Source: Lineolata rhizophorae
Lineage: Eukaryota > Ascomycota > Dothideomycetes > Lineolatales > Lineolataceae
Assembly: GCA_010093515.1 (NCBI GenBank)
Contig: MU001689.1
Coordinates: 189,784-253,783, forward strand
Direction of reading: 5' to 3'
DNA: 64,000 bases
Positions 33,101 through 44,191 of the stretch are shown one piece after another; within the stretch, counting starts at the first letter, position 1, and every line of letters begins with the position of its first letter. The position numbers and the translations under genes are program-made. The notes under the pieces are model-generated. The model made no database searches. It saw only the letters and a list, made by a program, of their open reading frames with translations, and was not told where the DNA came from.

Positions 33101-34262
33101 AGATTGGCTCGCTTGTTTCTTTGTTCTGAATGCCAATCGTATACTCGACACGACCCAGAGTCAGGGTGCCACTTGACTCGCACTCTTCGCCATCCAATTC
33201 AAACCCGCTGACTCTCCTACAGCTCCCTTCGTCAACCACTGACGAACCCCCCGAACTAAAGATCTTTAAAATCTTTCCCGTTCCTGCATCTACTGTGTAC
33301 AACGTGTTCTTCTTCTCTGCTGTGTACACGACTGGCGGGTCGTCTCCGGCGTACGGCGCTAGTTCTTCCGCCAGTCGTTTGACAGTCAGCCCAAGCTTTT
33401 GAATGCCACCTCTGGGACCAGGTGTATAAACATAGAGGGCGCCGTCCTGGCTCGGCTCTACGATCCAGAGGATCTGTTCTTCCGGAAATTCTCTGTCTTC
33501 CGCAGCCGGAGCATCCCCGTCCGCGTCCAGATCCGAGCGAGAGCTATTATTGCCGTCATGGCTGCTACCATTCTTTGCATGGTGAAAGTAGGTCGTCTCC
33601 ACCATGGGACGGTCGACTTCGAGGGCCCAACGGGCCTCTCCCGTGTTTCTGTCGTGGGCATGAATGGTGCCGTCAACGGTCGCCAGGAGGACAAAATCCT
33701 CGACTTCCCAATCCTGCAGGGACCGCGCTCGGGGTCGCGAGGAAATGCCGCCGCCATTGTAATCGTAATTGTTGTTGGCGGCGGCCGCAGCTGCCCCTTC
33801 CGCATAGTATTGTTGCTGCTGCTGATAATAGTAGTCATGCGGATGGGGTACCTCGCCGGCGGCCGGTCGTACTACAGGTGGTGCTACAACAGCAGGGTCC
33901 GAGTCTGCTGGAGCCAAGGTCGCTAAGGCGCTCTCATCGTACTTGTGCTGTGTGTGTGGGTGGTTGTTGATCCCGTGCTGTTGAGCGTATCGCACGGTGT
34001 CGGCGTTGTCATCGCCGTCGATCACGACGGCCGCTCCTGTGGAGGCGTGGTTGATGGCCGCATAATCAAACGGGTCGTTGGTCGAGGCGGAGGGCGAGCC
34101 GTGGCTAGGCTCGCCCGGGCGGACCTCATTGTTGCGATGCTGCTGCTGAGCGGTCGCAACCAAAGGGCCGGCGAGGAGGAGGGCGAGGAGAAGAGATCGA
34201 GGGCCGAAGCCGGCGGCGGCGGCAGAGGCTGCACCAGGCGGCCGTCGGCGCGGCGGAGGCAT
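30191..34262 (-). CDS. IRE1: ER stress sensor kinase/endoribonuclease Ire1
   Basis: Single-pass ER membrane sensor that detects unfolded proteins and splices the HAC1-type mRNA. Exons on the minus strand: 34262-30715 and 30641-30191 (73-bp intron), giving 1332 residues. A signal peptide with the core SLLLALLLAGPLVATA opens the protein. The luminal beta-rich sensor contains VEDFVLLATVDGTIHAHDR and the propeller-like repeats. A membrane helix (LALLLVLALVGFAS) lies near residues 635-660, then a basic linker with KKKVHRGQRGGRKKRLKR. The kinase begins near 860 with LGYGSGGTTVYEG; it has VAVKRM, HRDIKPQN and SDFGLCKTL. The C-terminal KEN ribonuclease has LLRALRNKKNHYEDMPEDV, with Arg-Asn and a His four residues later, as in the yeast active site. 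The join PQLRPTAAQVMHHPFF is normal for the kinase end. Length is slightly above yeast Ire1 because of Gln/His/Ala-rich luminal insertions. Confidence 0.95.
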
Positions 34263-36521
34263 TCCGGCTTACGGTCAGATAGAGCGGTCTCGCGGCGCCT
34301 CGGGCAGGCCAGAGGGCGCCCAGGGAGTGAGCATGAGCACTAGATCGAGCGGTCGGAGATGGATGAGAAGGAGGTGAAGAATAGGGCGGGGAAGGAGAGG
34401 TTGGCGGTGGTGGCGGTGGTGGTGAGAACGAGGGAAGAAGGGATGGCGCGAGGACGGGGGTGCGGAGAAAACGCTCGCGGAGCGAAGGGTATGGTGAGAC
34501 CAGGGAGGGCAGGAGCCAGGGTGGCCGGGCGGGTTGTGCGGATTTCAGGCGAGAATGGCAAGGCCGGTCAGCTGCAGCCGCGCCCCTGGTTGGCGGGCGA
34601 GGTCGTGCGTTCTTGCGTCCTGAGCGAAGCGGGGAAGGCACAAAGGCAGCAAGAAGACGAAACGCACCAAGAACAGCAGGCTCTGGCCGCAATGTGACCG
34701 CCTCCGTGGCTCGAAACGCCAGGCGGCCTGCGCCCAACGAGAAGGCGGCGACCCGGCGCCACTGGCAGGAACGGTCCTTTTGGGCCCCTGTGATCGCTGT
34801 GGCCAGCAGCCGAAGCGGGCCAGGGGCCCGATGGCTGGGCGTGTTCGGGAGCCGGACCGAGCCCTGCTTCCGCTCGCCTCCTCGCCAACGCCCCAACGAC
34901 GTGTGTGGTGGGCTGCTTCCCGATATAGCCCTCTGCAGTAGCGTCCGCCGGACTTCTGCGCTGCGCGGGCGTCTCGTCTCGCCGGTGCGGACACGGGCGG
35001 CAACACTGTAATGTGGGCACGATGCGGCGACCGCCGTGCCGCGGTGCGAGCCGATGAAATGGACCGAGGGAAACTCGAGTTGCGTGATCGCCACAACGCT
35101 ATCGTGGGCTCGAGCGGTTAGTTATACCCGCAAGCCTGCCTCCTCGTGCTGACACAGCCTTCTCTCGCCATCACCAAATCGAACTCAGTGGCGAAGCCTA
35201 AGAGGTACACCTATGCACTTTGCTGGCCTCTCTCATTCCTTTTTCCGCGCGTTGAAACTGCTCCAACAAAACGCCGCACGGCGAGAGCGCCATTCGCCGA
35301 GATTGCCCTGCGCTTGCTGCATCCCGTAGGTCCCGGCCCAATTGACAAATGAGACACTTGTGCAACAGGCTGGGACACGGTCACGTTATTTCTATAAACG
35401 GCCTGCGCCGAAACATTTTGAGCGCGGCGTAGGCTATACGTCCACTCCCACCCGTCAATCGCCGCACCCATTCAATTTCCGTTCTTCCCAAGTCGCTACT
35501 ACGTAGATAGAATTACACCGCCGTTGCGTACTTTGCAGACTAACCTTCCAGCATTTCAAAGCAGGCGATTACAGTGTTGCACTCGAGTTTATCTTTGCCC
35601 ATGTACGAGACACTCGCCACCTACCGAGTCTACCTTCGCCTTTGGGGCTTTCCAATCAAGTTGCAACGAGGCGCTGCAGATATACGCCGTAGTAGCCGCG
35701 CAGCTTTTCCAAACAACAACTGTCACTTTCATACGGCAAATACAACGTGTGGACAAGAGACTAGGACGATATTCTACACTCTTGATCCAGCGGAAGGCGC
35801 TCTCGCCCCGTAGGGACAGTTTGGAGACATCGGTTCACAATAGCCCAAAAAAGGTGTCAGCTTCTGTGGGATGCAGAGCATTAGTTAATGCGTTGAACCG
35901 TGTGGTTTTCGAATAAGTATCATATAGCATCTCAAAGGACTTATAGACTATACGTTCTGTCGAACTAGGCAGGAAAGCTGGTGAATTTCTGAAGTTCACG
36001 TCAGATGCAGGACGCAACTTAATACGCTACACCATTTGCTGCCTGACCAAGCATTGCAACACATCTTACAGTTCCTACATCCTTAGTTCCAATTATACTT
36101 GGCGTAGAAACCACTAAAGATGACGACTTCGACCCATGTAATCGAATGCCGCCTGTTTGGTCAATTCGCCTTTGTCTAGACAAGTGTCACATCGCAATTC
36201 ATTGCACTTTAGCCACCATGTCTCGCTGTACATCATGGAAGCAGACAACCTCACTGCCAGATTTTGTTCCAGAAATTACCTGTCCATTTCATGCTGAAGA
36301 TATTGTACATTGCTCACCGACAACTGTGACTGCCCCCGAGCCTCGACCTACATTTATAGTCACAGAGAGTTAATAATTGCCTTCAAGCCCTTAACGATCT
36401 CTACCGAGCCTTCCTCCCTTGTGGTTCCAATATCATCCCGATCGCGGCCTTGATACACAGGCGTCCACTGCGCGAGCCCTAGTCAAACCGGTGCAGTAAG
36501 CTCGTCGCCATTGAAAATCGT
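34263..36521. other. Spacer upstream of IRE1, downstream of SAD1
   Basis: About 2.26 kb. The left 850 bp, up to about 35100, is very GC-rich with overlapping open frames on both strands and is probably IRE1 leader and promoter. The right part is AT-rich and includes SAD1 3' sequence. A TACGTA palindrome lies at 35498-35511. No gene recognised. Confidence 0.55.
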
Positions 36522-38255
36522 CTACTGCGCCTTGCCTTTACCCTTCTTCCTCTGGCCCTCACGCCTCCGCTCCCACACCTGCAAATAGCTCTCCTTCGTG
36601 AAGAGCGTCTCCGGCCTGATCTTTTCGACATACAGGTCCTGGACCTCGAACCATTCGTCCCTGCCGCGATCCCTCAGCTGCACGCGCCAGACCTTCTTCT
36701 CCGCCTCACCCTCGACGCTGTCGTCGCGGATTTTGATGGCCTCGTGCGTTACGTTGGCGACGAGGTCGTACCAGATGGGCTCGCCGGGTGGGTGCACGGT
36801 TGGGTCTGGCTCCACGTAGGGCGCCACGTCTAGAGCGCGCGGGCTAAACGTCACGATGGTCGGGTTGCGCTCCGCGACGAACTTGTTGGCGCTGAAGCGC
36901 TTGACGTGTAGGAGCAGGAACGGCGGCAGCGGGTGCAGGAGGCGGTAGCGGCGCCGATGCGCCCGCGCTTCCTGCGCATGAACCCCGTCGTACTTCTGTA
37001 GTAGCGACGAGAGGGGCACCTGCGGGATGAAGTTGGGGTCGAGCTCATCCTGAAAGAGCGGCGCCGGAGGCAAGTCGAGCGTGAGGATCAAGAAGTGGGT
37101 GATGTTCGTTTCGACGGCGGCGTCTTCGAAGCGCAGGCGGTCACCTGCATCGGCGCGTGCCGTGATGAGCTGCGACTCGACCTTGAGCCGCCCTTGGAAG
37201 ACGCGCTGCACGATGGAGGTGCCGGGCTTAGAGCGCGATCCGCCGAGCGCCAGGTGCAGGTTATTTAGGAACCAGGCGAGGAAGTCGACCGGGTCCGACT
37301 GCAGCGTCAGCGTAAAACGCTTGTTGGAGCGCTGCGCGATCTCCTGTAGTAGCTCGTGCGGGCTGACGTGTGCCCTGAAGGCGCGCGGGTTCCAGATCTT
37401 GCGCACCAGAGTGCCGAAGCGCTGCGCAAGCTGCGGCCGCGATGACAGGTCTTCCAGCATGGCGTAGTTGCGCAGCGGCGGAACGTGCGCTAGCGCGTGC
37501 ATGATCACATTGAAGTAATCGTTCGCCTTGATGTTGTTCATGCCCACGAAACCGGGTGCATACTTACGGTTCGCAAGGTCCCACGCTGTTTCGGTGTTCT
37601 TGTCGAGCGCAAGAACCTCGCTACGTGGTAGCTTTGGGTCGACCTGGAACTTGATGTCGTCCAGGCTTTTGTTGTGGACTTCGTAGCCTTCTGGTAACAC
37701 GTAGACGCACTTGGTAGCCATGTTGATAAAGACGTGGTGGTTCTCCTCGAGCGCGTGGAAGTAGGCTTGCGATTTTGGTCCGCGGCCCTGGTAGTAACGC
37801 CCGCAGATCAGACATGCGTAAACGTTGATGTTGGACAGAGTCACCGAGCATAGCTTCTCGAAGTCGAAATCTAGCACCGCACGGTTGATTGTATCCAGGT
37901 AGAGATCCGTATAACCTTCTGCCGGCGCGTCTTGTCGCGACGGTGCCGCCAGTGCCGATTCTTCGTCTTCTTCCTCTGTTATTCCCAGCTGTTCCCTGTC
38001 CGTCCCATCAAACATGCCAGGCGTTGCTCCCGCCTCCTCCATCTCGCTGTGCTCTGCCTCATCGGCGCCAAGTATGTCGATTTTCTGACGGTCCTGCTTC
38101 CGCGGCGACATGAGTCGCCCGTTGTTCGGCGGAGACGCGCCATCGGCGCCTTCGGGCGTCTCCGCCTCGTCGTCCACGCGAGCGCGCTTCGAGGCCGGTG
38201 AGCCTACGTTGAAGGCATCCTCAAGAGGTTCCGCAGCCTGGCGTTTCGGCATATC
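36522..38255 (-). CDS. SAD1: U4/U6.U5 tri-snRNP protein Sad1 (USP39), inactive ubiquitin protease
   Basis: Splicing factor needed to keep the U4/U6.U5 tri-snRNP assembled. It has the fold of a deubiquitinase but no activity. Single exon, 577 residues from the ATG at 38255 (MPKRQAAEP). An in-frame ATG at 38489 would add 78 residues of low-complexity sequence; I prefer the shorter form because the nuclear-type acidic and basic leader begins there. A disordered N-terminus of about 115 residues is followed by a UBP zinc finger (YACLICGRYYQGRG with the later FHALEENHHVF) and then the peptidase-like domain. The segment GFVGMNNIKANDYFNVIMHAL has Asp where active enzymes have the catalytic Cys (GNTCYMN), the hallmark of Sad1/USP39. 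The C-terminus is a short Lys/Arg tail. It shares a 288-bp promoter with CCT2. Confidence 0.93.
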   Translation of the reverse strand, partial: DMPKRQAAEPLEDAFNVGSPASKRARVDDEAETPEGADGASPPNNGRLMSPRKQDRQKIDILGADEAEHSEMEEAGATPGMFDGTDREQLGITEEEDEESALAAPSRQDAPAEGYTDLYLDTINRAVLDFDFEKLCSVTLSNINVYACLICGRYYQGRGPKSQAYFHALEENHHVFINMATKCVYVLPEGYEVHNKSLDDIKFQVDPKLPRSEVLALDKNTETAWDLANRKYAPGFVGMNNIKANDYFNVIMHALAHVPPLRNYAMLEDLSSRPQLAQRFGTLVRKIWNPRAFRAHVSPHELLQEIAQRSNKRFTLTLQSDPVDFLAWFLNNLHLALGGSRSKPGTSIVQRVFQGRLKVESQLITARADAGDRLRFEDAAVETNITHFLILTLDLPPAPLFQDELDPNFIPQVPLSSLLQKYDGVHAQEARAHRRRYRLLHPLPPFLLLHVKRFSANKFVAERNPTIVTFSPRALDVAPYVEPDPTVHPPGEPIWYDLVANVTHEAIKIRDDSVEGEAEKKVWRVQLRDRGRDEWFEVQDLYVEKIRPETLFTKESYLQVWERRREGQRKKGKGKAQ

Positions 38256-38543
38256 GGGCGACGAAAATATTGTGGGGACTAGGCACCGAATTCGACGGTC
38301 GGCGAGACGAGGTTGTAGAAAGCGAGTAGGTGTCGAGGTCGGCGAGCTCGCTTGTGGAATGAAAAGGTTCAAGGCAGCCCTACGGAGTACATCGGTGCGC
38401 GTGGTGAAGACCGGAGCTAGCGCGCACGGACCGCGTCGCGACGTCCCACCAGGTGCAAAAAAGTCGCGTTCGGCTTGCCTGCGGGACACGGACGCCGCAA
38501 CCCCACCACGAACCTCCGCCCCCTTCCCTTTCTTAAGTCGAAG
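38256..38543. promoter_or_regulatory. Bidirectional promoter of SAD1 and CCT2
   Basis: Only 288 bp separate the two divergent start codons, so both core promoters must lie here, or within the SAD1 leader if SAD1 starts at the upstream ATG. No TATA box is seen, which is normal for housekeeping genes. Confidence 0.55.
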
Positions 38544-40329
38544 ATGGTAAGTCTAACTATACTATGAGCTGTAGTCACGAGCAACCTTTTCTGATAGCTA
38601 CACAGTCGTACCAAAACCCCACTCAAATCTTTGCGGAGGACGTGACGGAGGAGAAGGGCGAGAATGCACGGCTGTCGGCTTTCGTGGGAGCCATCGCTGT
38701 GGGCGACCTGGTGAAGAGCACGCTTGGACCGAAGGGCATGGACAAGATATTACAGTCGGCGTACGTATACTCTTAGTTCTTGTTCTGTTCGAGCTACTTC
38801 TATGGCGCAGGCGGGATAAGCTGAAACCTTGCCCATCACACAGGTCCACTGGCGAGATCATGGTGACAAACGACGGAGCTACGATCCTCAAGTCTATTGC
38901 TCTGGATAATGCCGCGGCCAAAGTGCTGGTCAATATCTCAAAAGTACAGGATGACGAGGTTGGAGATGGGACGACATCAGTTGCAGTGCTGGCAGCCGAG
39001 CTGCTCCGCGAGGCCGAGCGGCTCGTCGATCAGAAGTTACACCCGCAGACAATCATTGAAGGCTACCGCATTGCTGCTCAGGCCTCTCTACAAGCACTCG
39101 AAAAGACGGCTATCGACAACAGCACTGACAAGGCGGCCTTCCGGCGAGACCTGGTGGCGATCGCGCGAACAACGCTTAGCTCGAAGGTCCTGAGCCAGGA
39201 TAGGGATCACTTTGCGAACCTTGCCGTAGATGCAGTGCTGCGAATGAAGGGATCAACAGATCTCTCGCACATCCAGGTTATCAAGAAGGCGGGTGGCAAG
39301 CTCAAAGACTCATATCTAGACGAAGGTTTCATCCTAGACAAGAAGTTTGGTGTGAACCAGCCAAAGCGGGTCGAAAAGGCCAAGATCCTCGTGGCCAACA
39401 CGGCTATGGACACGGACAAGATCAAGATCTTCGGCGCAAGGGTCAAAGTGGACTCGACGGGCAAGTTGGCCGAGTTAGAGAAGGCCGAACGTGAGAAGAT
39501 GCGCCAGAAAGTCGAGCGTATCAAGGCGCACGGTATCAACTGCTTCGTCAACCGCCAGCTCATTTACAACTGGCCCGAACAGCTCTTTGCTGACGCTGGC
39601 ATCTGCTCCATCGAGCACGCTGACTTCGACGGTGTCGAGCGCCTCTCGCTCGTCACCGGTGCCGACATCGCCTCCACCTTCGATCACCCCGAAAAGGTCA
39701 AGCTCGGCACCTGCGACCTCATCGAGGAGATTATCATCGGTGAGGACGCCCTCATTCGCTTTTCGGGCGTCGCTGCGGGCCGTGCCTGCACAGTCGTTTT
39801 GCGCGGCGCCACCGAACAGCTGCTTGACGAGGCCGAGCGTTCGTTGCACGACGCGCTGGCCGTCCTGAGCCAAACGGTGCTCGAGCCGCGCACTACGCTC
39901 GGTGGGGGCTGCGCCGAGATGGTCATGGCCAAGGCCGTAGATCAGGCTGCTCAGAACGTCGCCGGCAAGCGTGCTATTGCCGTTGACTCCTTCGCTAAGG
40001 CGCTCCGCCAACTGCCTACTATTCTAGCCGACAATGCTGGGTTCGACTCAAGCGATCTTGTGACCCGTCTGCGTAAGGCGGTCTATTCGGGCATGACGAG
40101 CTCAGGCTTGGATCTGCTCACCCCGGGCGGCGGGATTGCAGACATGAGGGAGTTGGGCATTATTGAGAGCTACAAGTTGAAGAAGGCGGTGGTTTCGTCG
40201 GCGACAGAGGCAGCTGAGGTGAGTTTCTCTTCTCGCTCTTGTGGTCGTACATTTCTAACGTTTTCACAGTTGCTTTTGCGCGTAGACAACATTATTCGTA
40301 GCGCTCCGCGTAGGAGGGAACGGATGTAG
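38544..40329 (+). CDS. CCT2: Chaperonin TCP-1/CCT beta subunit
   Basis: Beta subunit of the cytosolic chaperonin that folds actin, tubulin and WD-repeat proteins in an ATP-driven double ring. Exons 38544-38546 (the ATG alone), 38606-38760, 38844-40218 and 40270-40329 give 530 residues, the standard length. The first exon is just the start codon followed by GTAAGT; the second begins [18 protein letters not shown], the conserved beta-subunit N-terminus. The ATP-site motifs are [25 protein letters not shown] and [19 protein letters not shown]. The apical domain includes [18 protein letters not shown], typical of the beta subunit. The late motif is [10 protein letters not shown], and the C-terminus ends [17 protein letters not shown], again beta-specific. 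All splice joins preserve family text. Confidence 0.96.
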
Positions 40330-43300
40330 ATACCTAATTCCGTGTTGCTATAGTATTCACAAAATAGAGTACAGCGAAACAAAACGTCATTTCGCTCCCG
40401 GCTTCAAATAGCACGAAGTTATTGTAATATGGCGTGTCGCCGAACCTACCAATATTGCTGTCTTCGCCATCCAAGTAATCATGATGAGGATGACAGCAAA
40501 TCGTCTTGACTAGCACGTCTTGCTGGATAACCAAACACCAGACATTAGCGTGCTCCAATTTGCGAGTCTTATCAGACTCAGCAAGGTTACAGAAGATCGA
40601 CGACGTGGCAGCATCTGACGAACGAAACCGGCCCCGAACCCGGGCGGATGTTCGTCACGGAACGTAACTGGTGAAGCATCAGTATCTCAGCCCTCTTCAA
40701 CCGTCGATCTTCTCTTCTCGCGGGACTTGCTATTGTGAAGTTCTAGATCTTTAGGTCAGTTCTCGACTCCGACTACAGACGCATTTGTCTACATCTACTG
40801 GCTTCTTGAAAGGCTGCATACTCCAAATAGTACGATCGTCTTGAGCACATTCGGGCGTCAATTGGGATGAAGTGTTAAATGTGGAAATAAACTCAGTAGT
40901 AGTAGTACTATCTAGGCCCTAGTGGTGAGCCAACTGATGTGTGGATAGAAGATGATGAAAACTCTAGTCATACAATTTAGGAACTTTGGGAAAAAGGTGA
41001 TCTAGTACTTAAAGTGGATGAAATCTGTATTGAAAACCAGGAGTTACTTACCTAAGTATGGATGTCACTGCCACTCGCCGTGTAGCAGCCTAGCAGCGTA
41101 GTATAGACCTCCGAACTACTACGCAGCCTCCGTGTGGGAGGAGAGAGCCTGTCTGGTATCCTTGGGGGAAATGCCTACCTTAGGCACCTAGACACCTATT
41201 TATATTTGCATCACCGCCACTCGGGCCGTCTATAGGAACGGCCGCCCAGGGCGGTTAGGAGTAGTTAGGTGCTTAGGTAGGCATGTTACAGCTCCGAGCT
41301 GCTCAACCTCCTTGAGGAAGCAGATCTCACAGCAAATAAAATTTAACTTGTACCTGCACGTGGGAGTGCACACACCGCGTAGGGGACCCTCAAGATGGCT
41401 AGCCGCGCCATGAGACCCGACGAAGAGAGAGGTCGTTCGCGTCGACAGGAAGGAGGCGGCAGGACTCTCTGACGCCTGCCGCGAATTTCGCTCAGACGAC
41501 CTAAAGTCGTGACGACGGGAGATGAGGGTCTCGGTTGGTGTGATTGGGCCAGCATGTTTAGGGTTCCAGAGGAGAGCCGAGCGACAAAAGAGTCTTCCCG
41601 TCTGCATCGCAAGTGCGGTCCAATTGCTGCTTCGGAGTGGGAACGGTGTGTGCGCGTGAAGCCCCGCTAAGCTGCAGCAGAAGGCCCGGCGGTCAAGAAA
41701 CGCGGACGCAGTACTCCGGGCGAAGTACCCCGTACGGAGAACCTAGGTCCATGAGGAGTTGTTGAGCAGCAACCACGTCCTGGACGCCATGGCGGGTGGG
41801 CGGGCGCTCGGAAACGCAGAAGGAACTCCTCCAGCTCAATTCCCCAGGAAGCGATTGGCAAGGGGATGGCGCGCATGCGCCTGTGGCTTGGCTTTTGGCC
41901 CAAGCCCTGAGCGCCTTGAAGGCGAATACGGGAAGGGGGGAAAGGGGCGGGCGAAGCTCGCAGCCTGGCGGGCCGGGGCTCTCCGCCCAGTCGCGCCGCC
42001 GGAGACACAGCACGGGGTTGGACCGTGGACCCCCGAGCCCGGTCCAGCGTTCCGCTTTGGGACCCCCTGCATGCGGCCGCCCCACGATGCCGCTTTCGTG
42101 CGCCGCAGCTAGCTAGCCCTGCGCGAACCGCTCTCCTGGGCAGAAAAGGAGCTGTGTGCTCCGTAGGCCCCTGCCACCAGCCAGGCGGGCTTTGACGCCA
42201 TCAGGCAGAGCTGCGGGCGCGGACGGCAGGGCCGGTTGGAGCTGGCTGACGGGAAGTGGAAAGTTGGGGATTGACCGAAGAGAGAGCATGGTCGGCGGGC
42301 AGGGACGGCTGTTCGTGTTGCCAATCTCGCCGGCCGATCCGCCATCGCAGTTGCGCGGCCCCGTTATTTATGGCAGGTCTCGGCTGGGGGTGCTTTGGAG
42401 ATCCGATGGTACCTGGCGGCCGGCGGTGGCGGACTCTCCAGCGGTGGCGTTCAAGCGCGGCGCGGGCCAGCCTGCGGGCACGGATGCCGCCGCCTCCAGG
42501 CCCTTCGCAGGCCAACCAGAAGCAAGAGAAGACTCCGTGCCGGCCCCCAGAGACTAATGGAAGGGAAAGAACACAAACAATTGACTGCGCCCGCATCTCC
42601 ATTGTGCGGCCGGGCATTGGACTCGGTGCGACGCAGAAATTGGCGAGCCGGCGGGGCCTTGGCTCGTGTTTTCGTCGCGCGGCGGCATTCCCGCCGCACG
42701 TGGGTGCACGCAGAGCGCGGTGCGGCCGCGGGCAAAGGCGCGCAGAGCACGGCCAGCCGCGAGAGCAGGGCCGGAACCAAGGCCGGAACAGAGAAGGAGG
42801 AAACACGCTTTGAGCGCTAGTAAGCTCGCAACTTTGCTGGCTTGCGCGGTGGCCACTGGCACTGGCCGGCCGGTCCGCTCCCTGCGCTCGTTAGCACTGC
42901 CGTGCCTAAGGTGCTTGGGTACAGTACAATCGTCGTCACCGAATTCCCCTAACGGCTAACCACCTCCCCGGGCACCCGGCCGCCTGCTCCCGCCTTCTTT
43001 TTGCCTCCGATTTTTTGCCCCGTCCCTCTCTCCTCCATTCCTCGGCCCTCTGCGAGGCTTCAACACCGCATCTCCGATTCCACCAGCGTTCGCACTCGCT
43101 GCCTCTCCTTCGCTTCTGCTGGTCGTCACTCGTTCCGGCGGCGTGCTGTTCTCGAATCTCGCCTCATCCCCACCACCACCACCACCACCCCCTTTGCGTC
43201 CCGCTGCGGCTGCCCGGGCCCCATCCGTTCCCCTACGGTAAGTTCCCGTCTCGTCTCTCTCTACTCGTGCAATGTGCGCGCCCTCCCGTCCCCTCTTCGG

Positions 43301-44191
43301 ACGGCGACCTGGCCGAGGGGTCTTGGAACGTGGCGACGCTTCCAACGCCAAGCGTGTCGACGATCCGACGACCTCCCAGGTCCGCCGGCCTTGACCTCCG
43401 CCGCGGCCGCCCCTCATCAGGAACCTCCTCCGGTCCTGCGATTCGCGCGTGCCCTGCTCCGGCCTTCTGTTGGCCAGCGAGACAGCGGAGCGGGTTGGGT
43501 GACCGCTCGGCTGCGGCACAGGGTATGACAAGCAGGTGTATCGGCTCCGCCTTACCGCGACTCGTGAGCGTTTGTACAAAAGAACCACGCGCCCGCGGGC
43601 CCACGAATAAACCTTCGCGACGTCAACCGCACGCACGTGAAAGGACCTCTAGGCTCGCCGGGACCGCAATAAGCTTTTTCTTTTTGGACACGGTGCTGAC
43701 CCGCCGATCGTTTCTTTGCAGTAATTCAATCTCTCAGCATACCTACCTTGAACTTGGCAGCCCAATACACCGGCCGAGCCTTCTCGGTTCCATCCCTAGA
43801 CTCGGCGCAGCTGCCCCTCCGACCCTGTTTGTTTCGTCTAAAAACATCGATCCGCCGCGCCCGTTGTAATTCTGTCGCGACCGCGCATTTCGGCGTGCCT
43901 ATATTCTTTCCCATTTATTCACACATTTTTAATTCCGCCTCCGTTAATTCGCCTCGGCTCGGGGCCTAGTATGACTTTTATGCCCTGTCTGACCTGAGCT
44001 TACGACGCGCGCCGCACCGCCCGACAAGCCACGGCCCCCGGCTTCAGCTGGCTCGGACCGCATCAGCGTCGAGACGCGCAGGTGACAAAGCCTTGTCTAT
44101 CGGTACCCCAGTCGCCGCTAGCAGAATATAGAACCCCAGACAAACCAATTTTCCGGGTTTCCGCCAAGTTACACGGTCTACAGCCTGCTAC
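40330..44191. other. 3.9-kb spacer and long leader before the low-complexity gene
   Basis: No gene identified. 40330-41300 is AT-rich with short CTAGGTA/TAGGTA-like motifs. 41390-42900 is very GC-rich, so open frames appear on both strands, but none shows a domain, a good start or conserved-looking text. From about 42990 a pyrimidine-rich tract starts that looks like a transcription start zone, followed by a candidate leader intron (43238-43721). The next coding start is at 44192. Confidence 0.5.
43238..43721 (+). other. Candidate intron in the 5' leader
   Basis: The donor ACG|GTAAGTTCC follows a C/T-rich tract and the acceptor TTTCTTTGCAG precedes AT-richer sequence leading to the start codon at 44192. 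This is consistent with a leader of roughly 1 kb containing one 484-bp intron, based on splice signals only. Confidence 0.35.

Noticed and set aside
34126-35094. Minus-strand open frame of 322 codons overlapping the IRE1 start
   Set aside because: It is out of frame with IRE1, Pro/Ser/Arg-biased and caused by GC-rich leader sequence. IRE1 with its signal peptide explains the locus.
41667-42862. Several overlapping open frames on both strands
   Set aside because: Frames are open in nearly all registers because the DNA is very GC-rich. None shows a domain, a good start context or consistent splice sites.
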